Assembly (NCBI GenBank): GCA_910576815.1
Contig: CAJTKA010000015.1
Span: 13,947 to 77,946, forward strand
Source: an uncultured Lachnospiraceae bacterium
GTDB taxonomy: Bacteria; Bacillota; Clostridia; Lachnospirales; Lachnospiraceae
DNA length: 64,000 nt
Reading direction: 5' to 3'
Shown here piece after piece: positions 56,873 to 64,000 of the stretch. The position numbers and the translations under genes are program-made. The stretch's first letter is position 1. Each line of letters starts with the position of its first letter. The notes under the pieces were generated by a model. That model had not been told where the DNA came from. It saw only the letters and a list, made by a program, of their open reading frames with translations, and ran no database searches.

Positions 56873-58470
56873 TCAACCTCGATCTGGTCCGTCTGCGCGT
56901 CCGTTTCTTTCTGCACTTCCTCATGATAAGTCTTTTCCGTGTTGACATTCCAAATATTATCCTTGGAGGAGATGCCGCCTAAGATGTTTTTCACGGTCTC
57001 AAAGGAGGTCATCATCGAGTGGTCGATGTTGTTGTAGCGGTGCTGGCCGTTTCTGCCCACGCAGTAGAGGTTGTCGATGGATTTTAAGTAGGCGGTCAGC
57101 TTGTCCATATCCTTGTAAGTGTCAAAGTAAGCAGGGTAAGCTTTCTTTACCCGTTCCACATGGGAATCCATCACATCGGAAGCCCGGTCGATCAGGCCCA
57201 TGCTGACGATTTCATTGACAGCAAAGCGGGTGAAGTCCGCATCCGACATCGTCCAGTATTTGTCCCCCTCGGAGACAAAGTATTCCAGACCGATCCAAAC
57301 CGTGTGTTCCAAGTCGCGTACCATGTAAGGGGACCAGTTGTTGTAGATCTGGAAGCGTCCCAGCTTCACGGTCCTGTCATGCACATAGATCCAGCAGTCG
57401 GGCACGATATTGCCGATGGTCTTTAGGTTTGTTTTATTTTTCAGGTTCAGCTTCGGCAGCAGCAGCCCCACGGTCATGTAGTCGCGATAAGGAAGGCCTG
57501 CGGCGATCTCGGCTTCGGCTTTGGGTACGTCGTTCATGCCCGCCACCAGGTCTTTGACCGGCATGGAGGAAATGAAAATATCGCCCTCGGCGGTCACTTC
57601 GCCCTCGGGAGTTTCGTAGGTGATGGCGGTCAGACGGTTGTTTTCGTCCTTGTGGAGTTTGACGGCCCTGCTGTGGCAAAGGATCGTTCCCCCCAGTTCC
57701 CTGATGCGATCCGCCGTCACTTCCCAGAGCTGGCCGGGGCCGAGCTTGGGGTAGCTGAACTCCTCGATCAAAGAAGTTTCTACCTCGCGGTTTTTCTTGC
57801 CCGGCAGCATTTTCGAGAAAATATCTTTTAAGATAGCGGCGATGGACAGGCCTTTTACCCGCTGGGTACCCCAGTCGGGCGCAATCTCGGAAGGGTGTCT
57901 GCCCCATAAATTTTCCGTATAATTTTCAAAGAACATGGAGTAGAGTTTTTTGCCGAATCGGTTTACATAAAAATCCTCCAGGGAATTTTCCCGCCGTTTG
58001 TGGATCATGGAGGCAAGGTAGCTGAAACCGGCCTGCATGGTGGTGAAAAATCCCATGTTAATAAAGGTCGCCGGTTTTAAGGAAATCGGATAGTCAAAAA
58101 ATTTGCGGTTGAAGTAAATGCGTGAGACGCGGTTTCTGCGCAACATCACGCGGTCTTCCTTCTCGGGATCGGGGCCGCCTGAGGCAAGCGTCATCTCGCG
58201 GTGCAGCACGATGTCGTCGTAGGTGGGGGAACCCTGCGTGGGCAGCATGTGCTCCCACCATTCATTGACCTCGGGCACTTTGGAGAAAAAGCGGTGGCCG
58301 CCCATATCCATGCGGTTGCCTTTATAATTGACGGTCTTGGAGATGCCGCCCATGGCGTCGGATTCCTCCAGGACCGTGACCTCGTATTCCTTGTTTTTAT
58401 CCTGCCTGAGCAGTTCGTAGGCGGCGGTGAGACCTGCGGGGCCCGCGCCGATCACAAATACTTTTTTCAT
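56869..58470 (-). CDS. FAD/NAD(P)-dependent oxidoreductase (amine oxidase-like)
   Basis: A 533-residue flavoprotein. MKKVFVIGAGPAGLTAAYEL holds the dinucleotide-binding GxGxxG (8-13) with an acidic residue at the end of the second strand (VTVLEESDAMGG). GGHRFFSKVPEVNEWW, NLWGRHPSEIAPDWGTQRVKG (split at 188-208) and VWIGLEYFV are further blocks. It resembles protoporphyrinogen oxidase/amine-oxidase-like proteins that occur in exopolysaccharide loci, and only remotely UDP-galactopyranose mutase. Its reaction is unknown, perhaps oxidation of a lipid-linked sugar. GAGG six bases before 58470 favours this ATG over 58482. Confidence 0.85.
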   Translation of the reverse strand: MKKVFVIGAGPAGLTAAYELLRQDKNKEYEVTVLEESDAMGGISKTVNYKGNRMDMGGHRFFSKVPEVNEWWEHMLPTQGSPTYDDIVLHREMTLASGGPDPEKEDRVMLRRNRVSRIYFNRKFFDYPISLKPATFINMGFFTTMQAGFSYLASMIHKRRENSLEDFYVNRFGKKLYSMFFENYTENLWGRHPSEIAPDWGTQRVKGLSIAAILKDIFSKMLPGKKNREVETSLIEEFSYPKLGPGQLWEVTADRIRELGGTILCHSRAVKLHKDENNRLTAITYETPEGEVTAEGDIFISSMPVKDLVAGMNDVPKAEAEIAAGLPYRDYMTVGLLLPKLNLKNKTNLKTIGNIVPDCWIYVHDRTVKLGRFQIYNNWSPYMVRDLEHTVWIGLEYFVSEGDKYWTMSDADFTRFAVNEIVSMGLIDRASDVMDSHVERVKKAYPAYFDTYKDMDKLTAYLKSIDNLYCVGRNGQHRYNNIDHSMMTSFETVKNILGGISSKDNIWNVNTEKTYHEEVQKETDAQTDQIEVD

Positions 58471-58577
58471 GGGATACCTCATTCATTCCTATTTATAAAA
58501 CCTGCACTGCCCATTGCCGTTGCGCACATCCAGTTTACCATGTTTTGGGAAAGATGTATACAGGAAAGTCACTGCCG

Positions 58578-58832
58578 TTACATTCCGGATAATACATGTT
58601 TGGCTTTCGGTGCATCTTTCTTTTTTACTAAAATTTTGTAATAATCTTTTACGTTGCCGTCCCTGCATAAAGCGGGACTCGCGTTACCGGAATGATTCAT
58701 GGATAGCCTTAACTGATTGCTAACGGTATCCGTTTTGTATGAAATTCCCTGCTCATTCAACAGATTGGAAGCCATAAAGAATTTTTCCATTTCAGAAGTA
58801 AAGTATATTTCCTCCCAATTACGAAGTAACAT
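58578..58832 (-). CDS. Small hypothetical protein (DUF2007-like)
   Basis: An 84-residue protein with AAAGGAG eight bases before its ATG and its own promoter at 58920-58892. The pattern of an early strand (EEIYFTSEMEKFFMASNLLNEQ split at 7-28), an amphipathic middle and a final YYKILVKKKDAPKAKHVL helix resembles small DUF2007-type putative signal-transducing proteins. No catalytic residues are evident. It lies between the flavoprotein and the divergent DUF6077-like gene; no link to glycan synthesis can be shown. Confidence 0.75.
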   Translation of the reverse strand: MLLRNWEEIYFTSEMEKFFMASNLLNEQGISYKTDTVSNQLRLSMNHSGNASPALCRDGNVKDYYKILVKKKDAPKAKHVLSGM

Positions 58833-58891
58833 GGCATAGCTCCTTTCGGATGATTTCTGTTTGTAACGTTAACGTGCAAGGTACTTATCAT

Positions 58892-58920
58892 ATTTTACTG
58901 AAAAATCAGAATAATTTCAA
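58892..58920 (-). promoter_or_regulatory. Promoter for the small hypothetical gene
   Basis: On the minus strand TTGAAA (58920-58915) and TAAAAT (58897-58892) are exactly 17 bases apart, 60 bases before the start. It may also serve the flavoprotein gene downstream. Confidence 0.65.
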
Positions 58921-58976
58921 TAACGCGATGCGGGTGCGGAAAGTTTTGGGGGAATGTGGTAAATTTGGGCGGGGTG

Positions 58977-58985
58977 TGCTATAGT
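58977..58985 (+). promoter_or_regulatory. Extended -10 promoter for the last operon
   Basis: TGCTATAGT (TGN plus TATAGT, 58980-58985) lies 39 bases before the start at 59024. The -35 (TGGTAA at 58957) is weak. Confidence 0.5.
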
Positions 58986-59023
58986 GATATTGTTTGGAAA
59001 CACAGTTTTTTGGAGGAAATACT

Positions 59024-60244
59024 ATGTCAGAGACCGTAAGCCTGATCTTTTGGCTTTTGGCCGTCCCGTTTTGTATCGGGGTGGTTCCGACAAACTTTAT
59101 AGCGAAAAAATGGCGCAGCCCCGGGTTTGTTCTGCTTTCGGGGTATTTTGTGATGTGGGCGCTCTTTGAGATCTCGGCAGTACCGGCGGTCCTTTGGGTG
59201 GAATATGACAATTTTAAGACAGCCTCCGCGGTATTTACCGTACTGACGCTGTCCCTTGCGGCGGCGGGCATATGGCTTTTGTATTGCAATCAGAAAGCGG
59301 GGAAGCCGGGGCTTGTTACGGGAAAGAGTAAAAGCCGTCCGGAGGTGAGCGAGGCAGAAGGTACAGGAAAAGATAATGACAAGCGTGTCAGTTCCACGGG
59401 AGGCATGAAAGCGCGGGCGGCAGCTTTTGGGAAATGGCTGCTTCGCGGCACGGGCATCGAGTGGCTTTTGTTTTTTGCCCTGCTCGGTTTTCAGCTTTAT
59501 AAGGCGGTGGCATACGCTTCCTTTGACGGGGACGACGCCTACTATGTAGTGGAGTCGCTGCTTGCGCAGGAGGCGGGCGTGATGTACCGCATCCTGCCGC
59601 TGACAGGCGGTTCTACGGGCATTGACGTGCGCCACGCGCTGGCGGTCTTTCCCATGTGGATCGCCTTTGTGTCGGTAAGGGCAGGGATCCATGCCACTAT
59701 TGTCTCCCACGTGGTGATGCCGCTGGTGCTGATCCCCCTGACGTATCTTTTATATTACGAGATTGGGCGGCTGCTTTTTGCGCGCGAGAATTTTCCTGTG
59801 TTTATGATTTTAATGGCAGCGTTTCAGATATTCGGCAACGTCTCCATCTACACGACCGAGACCTTCTTCCTGACCCGTACCTGGCAGGGAAAGGCGGTGG
59901 CGGGCGCGCTGGCGATTCCGGCCGTATTGTGGCTTTTTCTCCTGCTTTGCGGCGGGAAACAGGAAAAAGAAGCAGAAAATGAAGTAGAAGTGGAAATAGA
60001 AAAAGGGAAGGAGAAGGAGGACAGGCGGGGACTGTGGTTTCTCTTTGTCTGCGTGCAGATGTCAGTGGGCATCTGTAGTTCCATCGCCGTGTTTTTGGTC
60101 TCTCTTTTGACGGCGCTCACGGCCTTTGTGCTGGCATGTGTGCGGCGGGATCTGCGCCTGCTTTTCAAATTTGGCGCGGCCTGCATCCCGAATCTGATCT
60201 ATATGGCAATTTACGTGATCGTGGCGTACAGCTATTTACTTTAA
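59024..60244 (+). CDS. DUF6077-like membrane protein, possibly the N-terminal part of a split gene
   Basis: A 406-residue protein with about 9 helices and two charged cytoplasmic loops (about 95-140 and 310-330; VEVEIEKGKEKEDRRG). The external loop after the third or fourth helix contains ASFDGDDAYYVVESLLA and GSTGIDVRHALA, a GT-C-like acidic motif I associate with DUF6077. GGAGG seven bases before the ATG fixes the start. It stops abruptly after a helix (VIVAYSYLL), without the soluble C-terminal domain expected of such enzymes; that domain is present in the next gene. This may therefore be one broken gene. Confidence 0.75.
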   Translation: MSETVSLIFWLLAVPFCIGVVPTNFIAKKWRSPGFVLLSGYFVMWALFEISAVPAVLWVEYDNFKTASAVFTVLTLSLAAAGIWLLYCNQKAGKPGLVTGKSKSRPEVSEAEGTGKDNDKRVSSTGGMKARAAAFGKWLLRGTGIEWLLFFALLGFQLYKAVAYASFDGDDAYYVVESLLAQEAGVMYRILPLTGGSTGIDVRHALAVFPMWIAFVSVRAGIHATIVSHVVMPLVLIPLTYLLYYEIGRLLFARENFPVFMILMAAFQIFGNVSIYTTETFFLTRTWQGKAVAGALAIPAVLWLFLLLCGGKQEKEAENEVEVEIEKGKEKEDRRGLWFLFVCVQMSVGICSSIAVFLVSLLTALTAFVLACVRRDLRLLFKFGAACIPNLIYMAIYVIVAYSYLL

Positions 60245-60306
60245 CAGTTCAGCCAGAGCATTATCTGCGCGGCAAGTCATACGACTGAGAGGGAGTTCTT
60301 TGTTTT

Positions 60307-61077
60307 ATGTGGGGTATTTTTTTAGAGAGTGTGGTCATCTTTAAAAATTTCATGGGCTGGCATGAGAATCACCTGTTGGCGGGGCTATACGTCTTTGCCC
60401 TGCTGTATCTGTGGCTGACGGAGAAGGATAAGACGAAGCGCGCCATCTTTGTCTATGCGCCGACGATTCTTCTGCTCCTGTTTTTCTGTCCCCTGTTCCG
60501 CAAGGTGTTTGTGCGTATCATGGAGGATTCCGAGACCTACTATCGGTTGTTGTGGCTTTTGCAGATGAGCATTGTCAGCGCTTACGGTCTGATTCGGCTG
60601 ATGGGAAGACACAGGCGGATCGGGCTGGCAGTCGCCTGCCTGGTGATTGCTGCCTGCGGCGATTATGTTTATGACAGCGAGCACATCTCCCAAGCAGAGA
60701 ATGCTTATCATCTGCCGCAGGAAGCGGTGGATATCGTAGATCTGATAGCGCCCGAGGAAGGGCGGATCACAGTGCTGGTGCCGGCGGACCTGATCTATTA
60801 TATCAGGCAGTACAGCACCGATATCGAGCTGCCTTACGGCAGGGAAATGCTGATCGACCGCTGGGACTACTACCATGCCATGTACGAGGCGATGGAGAAA
60901 GCGGAGGTCATCGATACGCCCGTTTTTGCGGAATTGGCAAGGACCTACCCCTGCGCCTATGTGGTGTTAAAGGAGGACCGGGAAGTGAAGGAGCCGCTGA
61001 CGGATCACGGCTATTCGGTTTACGGTCAGGTGGGGGAGTTTGTGATTTATAAAGATATGACGTTGCAGGATCAATAG
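60307..61077 (+). CDS. Membrane protein fragment, likely C-terminal part of the DUF6077-like gene
   Basis: A 256-residue protein with about four helices (to about 125) and a soluble C-terminal domain (PEEGRITVLVPADLIYYIRQ). It has the look of the second half of a GT-C-like protein, not of a complete enzyme. It begins 62 bases after the previous stop in a different frame. GAGGGAG lies 12 bases before the ATG, which is long, and the same frame upstream is closed by TGA at 60286. A single frameshift would not rejoin the parts, so two lesions or a genuinely split gene are needed. Confidence 0.65.
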   Translation: MWGIFLESVVIFKNFMGWHENHLLAGLYVFALLYLWLTEKDKTKRAIFVYAPTILLLLFFCPLFRKVFVRIMEDSETYYRLLWLLQMSIVSAYGLIRLMGRHRRIGLAVACLVIAACGDYVYDSEHISQAENAYHLPQEAVDIVDLIAPEEGRITVLVPADLIYYIRQYSTDIELPYGREMLIDRWDYYHAMYEAMEKAEVIDTPVFAELARTYPCAYVVLKEDREVKEPLTDHGYSVYGQVGEFVIYKDMTLQDQ

Positions 61078-61118
61078 ACGGTTGGGCATGACGGGCCTGC
61101 ACGACAGGAGAATAGCAT

Positions 61119-62723
61119 ATGTTATTTAATTCATATATTTTTGTATTTGCATTTTTCCCCATATGTCTGCTCGGTTATTACTGCCTCCTGCAGCGGGGGA
61201 AGGCAGAGGCGGCACGCGTGTTTTTGACTGCCATGTCTTTATGGTTCTATGGTTATTTCAACCTCTCTTATCTGTTGATTATGATCTGCAGCATTGCGGG
61301 AAATTATCTGTTTCACAGACTGCTGTCCCGTCAGCCGACATCCCGACACATGGAAAAAGATGGAAAGGTAGGGCAGGCGGGATCCCGCAGGGCGATGATG
61401 ATTTTAGCGGTGGCGCTGAATCTGGGCGTCCTCTTTTACTTTAAGTATTTTAATTTCTTTCTTGACACGGCAAACCATGTGCTTGGGACTGATTTTGTGC
61501 TACGGGGCATTCTTTTGCCGCTGGGAATCAGTTTTTTTACTTTTCAGCAGATTTCCTTTATCGTGGATACTTACCGGGGGGAAGTGGCGGATTGTTCGCT
61601 TTCCGAGTATGCGCTGTTTGTCTCCTTTTTTCCCCAGTTGATTGCAGGCCCCATCGTGAACCATGGCGAAATGTTCCCGCAGTTTCGAGCCTTTGGCAAA
61701 AAAAAGGCGGATTGGGAACGAATCGCGGGCGGGTTGGCGCTTTTTGTGCTTGGGCTTGCCAAGAAAGTGCTGTTAGCGGATACATTTGGCAAGGGTGTGG
61801 ATTATGGCTATGAAAATCTGGCGCTTCTCGGCCGCGCGGACGCGGCTCTGGTGATCTTCTTTTATGCCCTGCAGCTCTATTTTGATTTCAGCGGCTACTG
61901 CGATATGGCGTTGGGACTTGGCAGGATGCTTGGTATCGAGATCCCCGTCAATTTCAATTCTCCCTATAAAGCTGTGAACATCGTGGATTTTTGGAAGCGG
62001 TGGCATATTACCCTGAACCGTTTCTTTACCAAATATGTCTATATTCCGCTGGGCGGCAACCGTAAGGGACAGGGGCGGATGTACCTAAATCTCCTGATCG
62101 TCTTTTTCCTGAGCGGCTTCTGGCATGGGGCAGGCTTTCATTTTCTGGCCTGGGGGATGCTGCATGGGGCGCTGTATGTGGTGACGCGCTTCTGGCTGGG
62201 TCGTATCAAGCCTCGGCTGATGCGGAAAAATGCAGGAAAATCGTCAGCAGGAAAGGCTGGCGGGGAGCAGGAATTGACAGATGCGTCTGAAGCGGGAGTG
62301 ACATTCCGTATCGGGCACAAAATTATGACAATAGTGTCACAAATACTGACCTTCCTCTATGTCAGCGTGGCATGGGTTTATTTCCGCGCGGAGAGCATTG
62401 TGCAGGCGAATACGCTCCTTCGGACGGCGTGCGCGGGCGAGGCGAAAAAGATTTCCCTCGATCTGGCGGAGTGCCTGCGGCCCGACGAATTTTGGTATGT
62501 GCTTAAGGTGCTGCGTCTGGATAACTTCTCTTTCAGTCGTTATATTCTGATGTTCCTGATCCTGGCGGCGGGCTTGTATTTGGCTATGGTGGGGAAAAAC
62601 GCGAAGGAGCGGGTGGAACGGATGAAATACGGCCCGCTGTCGGCGGCGGTGCTGGTGGTGCTGGCGGTGTGGTGTATCTTGAGCTTTTCCGGGGTCAGCA
62701 CGTTTTTGTACTTTAATTTTTAA
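61119..62723 (+). CDS. MBOAT-family O-acyltransferase (third copy)
   Basis: A 534-residue polytopic protein of the AlgI/DltB family: YYFKYFNFFLDTAN-like early part, QLYFDFSGYCDMALGLGRML, NSPYKAVNIVDFWKRWHITL, and FLSGFWHGAGFHFLAWGMLH with the conserved His. A hydrophilic loop (about 365-390; KNAGKSSAGKAGGEQE) is extra. AGGAGA lies about 8 bases before the ATG. It is followed after 12 bases by an SGNH-like partner, the same pairing as at 36603-39043 but in opposite gene order. Confidence 0.94.
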   Translation: MLFNSYIFVFAFFPICLLGYYCLLQRGKAEAARVFLTAMSLWFYGYFNLSYLLIMICSIAGNYLFHRLLSRQPTSRHMEKDGKVGQAGSRRAMMILAVALNLGVLFYFKYFNFFLDTANHVLGTDFVLRGILLPLGISFFTFQQISFIVDTYRGEVADCSLSEYALFVSFFPQLIAGPIVNHGEMFPQFRAFGKKKADWERIAGGLALFVLGLAKKVLLADTFGKGVDYGYENLALLGRADAALVIFFYALQLYFDFSGYCDMALGLGRMLGIEIPVNFNSPYKAVNIVDFWKRWHITLNRFFTKYVYIPLGGNRKGQGRMYLNLLIVFFLSGFWHGAGFHFLAWGMLHGALYVVTRFWLGRIKPRLMRKNAGKSSAGKAGGEQELTDASEAGVTFRIGHKIMTIVSQILTFLYVSVAWVYFRAESIVQANTLLRTACAGEAKKISLDLAECLRPDEFWYVLKVLRLDNFSFSRYILMFLILAAGLYLAMVGKNAKERVERMKYGPLSAAVLVVLAVWCILSFSGVSTFLYFNF

Positions 62724-62734
62724 GGAGGAATCAG

Positions 62735-63790
62735 ATGAAGCGGTTTAAGAAATGGATCCTTTCCATCGTATCTCTCATCCTTATATTGCTTTTGTTTTCC
62801 GCCGCGCTGGTAGTCTGGGTGGATCCCTTTTTCCAATACCATGCGCCGCTTGCAGACTTCCCCTATTTGGTGGACAATCAGCTCACCCAGAATCCGGGAA
62901 TGGCCAAGCACATGGACTACGACAGCGTGATCCTCGGCTCCTCCATGACGGTGAATTTCAACACGCATTGGTTTGAGGAGATTCTGGGGCTTCATGCCAT
63001 CAAACTCAACTACAGCGGCGCCTATCCGAAGGATCAGGCGAATATCATGGACATTATTTTCGAGAGCGACCATACGGTGAAGTCTGCTTTTTTGGGCGTG
63101 GATGTAACGACTTACACAGGTGGCGTGGAGGAAACGAAATATCCGCTCCCGGTATATCTTTATGATGACAATTATCTCAATGACATACAGTATCTCTTGA
63201 ATAAGGACGTCTTGTTAAACTATGTGCTGCGCCCCCTTGCCGACCCAGACAAGACGGATCTTGCCACGGTGTATCAGAGCTGGTGGACGGACGAATACTA
63301 CAATATCCAGTGGGTGATGCACAATTACGTGCCCCCTGCGCCGGTGGAGGAGGAGACGCCTGCCGACGCTTTTTTGGAGAGTACGGACAAAAATCTGCGC
63401 GTCAACCTCTGCCCTTATATCGAGCAGAACCCGGATACGACCTTTTATATCTTTTTCCCGCCATACAGCATCCTTTACTGGAACGATGTGATGCAGGAAA
63501 ATCATCTGGAAGCGACCCTGCGGGAGTATGCGCATATTGCGCAGACGCTGCTCGCCTACGATAACGTGCGGGTGTTCTATTTCCCGGATCGGGAGGAGAT
63601 CGTGACGGATCTGAATAATTACGCGGATTACACCCATTACCATGCCAGATTCAATCGCTTTATGACAGAGTGTTTTGCGGACGGGACCTGCGAGATAAAG
63701 AGCGCGGAGGAGATGGAGCGGGCTTTGTCTAAGACGCGGGATATGATTGAGCGGTTTGACTTTGAGGGATTGTTTTCCGTAGAATATTGA
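62735..63790 (+). CDS. SGNH-like membrane-anchored acyltransferase partner
   Basis: A 351-residue protein with an N-terminal anchor (about 9-31) and an external domain. SVILGSSMTVNFN carries the Gly-x-Ser nucleophile block and NYADYTHYHARFNRFM the likely Asp-x-x-His. PYSILYW precedes a central helical part. It resembles DltD/AlgJ-like partners of MBOAT proteins. AAGGAGG lies eight bases before the ATG. It probably delivers the acyl group brought across the membrane by the MBOAT encoded before it. Confidence 0.82.
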   Translation: MKRFKKWILSIVSLILILLLFSAALVVWVDPFFQYHAPLADFPYLVDNQLTQNPGMAKHMDYDSVILGSSMTVNFNTHWFEEILGLHAIKLNYSGAYPKDQANIMDIIFESDHTVKSAFLGVDVTTYTGGVEETKYPLPVYLYDDNYLNDIQYLLNKDVLLNYVLRPLADPDKTDLATVYQSWWTDEYYNIQWVMHNYVPPAPVEEETPADAFLESTDKNLRVNLCPYIEQNPDTTFYIFFPPYSILYWNDVMQENHLEATLREYAHIAQTLLAYDNVRVFYFPDREEIVTDLNNYADYTHYHARFNRFMTECFADGTCEIKSAEEMERALSKTRDMIERFDFEGLFSVEY

Positions 63791-64000
63791 TAAATTAGAA
63801 AGTCAGCGGCTGTTGTAATGACATTTAAGAATAGATAGCCTTTAGAAGAGTAGGGTGTGTAGAAATACATATCCTGCTTATTTTGCGCGAATGAGAGATG
63901 CGAAGCATCTCCAATTTGCTTGATAGAAGACGATAAATGAAAACACTAATCCCCCAGCTATGCTGTCTAATGTAGCAAACTTTCATACAACATAAGCCTT
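63791..64000. other. Non-coding tail with a short hairpin
   Basis: No convincing gene is seen in these 210 bases. GAGATGC (63895-63901) and GCATCTC (63905-63911) form a perfect 7-bp stem with a GAA loop, but only CAATTTGC follows, so terminator function is doubtful. The rest is AT-rich without recognised motifs. Confidence 0.5.

Noticed and set aside
63895..63911. Terminator at the window end
   Set aside because: The 7-bp hairpin is perfect but no T-run follows, and the distance from the last gene is over 100 bases.
1..64000. Prophage, transposon, tRNA or rRNA
   Set aside because: No integrase, transposase, structural gene, terminal repeat, cloverleaf or rRNA-like stretch was recognised.

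Overview
ORGANISM. The window reads as the chromosome of a low-to-mid G+C Gram-positive anaerobe, most likely a Lachnospiraceae-type clostridium. Ribosome binding sites are strong AGGAGG types, promoters are sigma-A-like, and secreted proteins have Gram-positive signal peptides. One surface protein carries the VSxND repeats often seen in Lachnospiraceae, and there are several membrane families (DUF6056-, DUF6044- and DUF6077-like) that I associate with that group. This assignment comes from reading the sequence, not from a search. No rRNA, tRNA, CRISPR array, transposase or phage structural gene was seen, and no gene-free stretch exceeds 300 bases. || LAYOUT. (1) 1-1095: a LacI-type regulator with a likely autoregulatory operator. 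(2) 1129-14896: a co-directional sugar operon with a promoter and a terminator. It holds a polyprenyl-phosphate sugar synthase, a flippase, two tandem CDP-glucose pyrophosphorylase-like genes (one degenerate), RfbH and RfbG for a CDP-deoxysugar, two polytopic GT-C-like enzymes, another DPM1-like synthase and UDP-xylose synthase. An XRE / ImmA-type protease / PIN-like nuclease trio (5113-7026), visibly AT-rich, sits between the CDP-sugar genes. (3) 14898-25361: two very large secreted proteins, one with SH3, glucosaminidase-like and Ig-like domains, the other BspA-like with leucine-rich repeats, ending at a perfect bidirectional terminator. (4) 25356-35097: an XRE regulator with repeated operator-like sites, divergent from an operon of glycosyltransferases, Ugd, UDP-glucuronate 4-epimerase, a DPM1-like synthase and a YdjC-type deacetylase. 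(5) 35118-36553: a 32-bp-period repeat array leading into an AAA_14/DUF4143 ATPase. (6) 36603-47443: acyl-transfer genes (SGNH+MBOAT pair, a second MBOAT, SGNH-FkbH-ACP), another DPM1-like synthase, a GT-C-like protein and a VOC protein. (7) 47457-56872: DUF6056-like protein, GtrA, YfhO/DUF6044-like protein, radical SAM/SPASM enzyme, lipoprotein esterase and a three-gene ABC exporter. (8) 56869-63790: a flavoprotein, a small hypothetical protein, a DUF6077-like protein that may be split in two, and a third MBOAT with its SGNH partner. || HOW IT WORKS TOGETHER. Almost everything serves a cell-surface glycan. Cytoplasmic enzymes make CDP-deoxyhexose, UDP-GlcA, UDP-GalA and UDP-xylose. Four DPM1-like enzymes probably put sugars on undecaprenyl phosphate, GtrA may flip them, and about seven polytopic GT-C-like proteins would use them outside the membrane. 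Three MBOAT and several SGNH proteins would then acylate the glycan. The FkbH-ACP pair suggests that one substituent is a three-carbon glyceryl-type acyl group rather than acetate. The best candidates for something undescribed are the FkbH/ACP/SGNH decoration module, the XRE-ImmA-PIN insertion inside the sugar operon, and the 32-bp repeat array controlling the AAA_14 ATPase.
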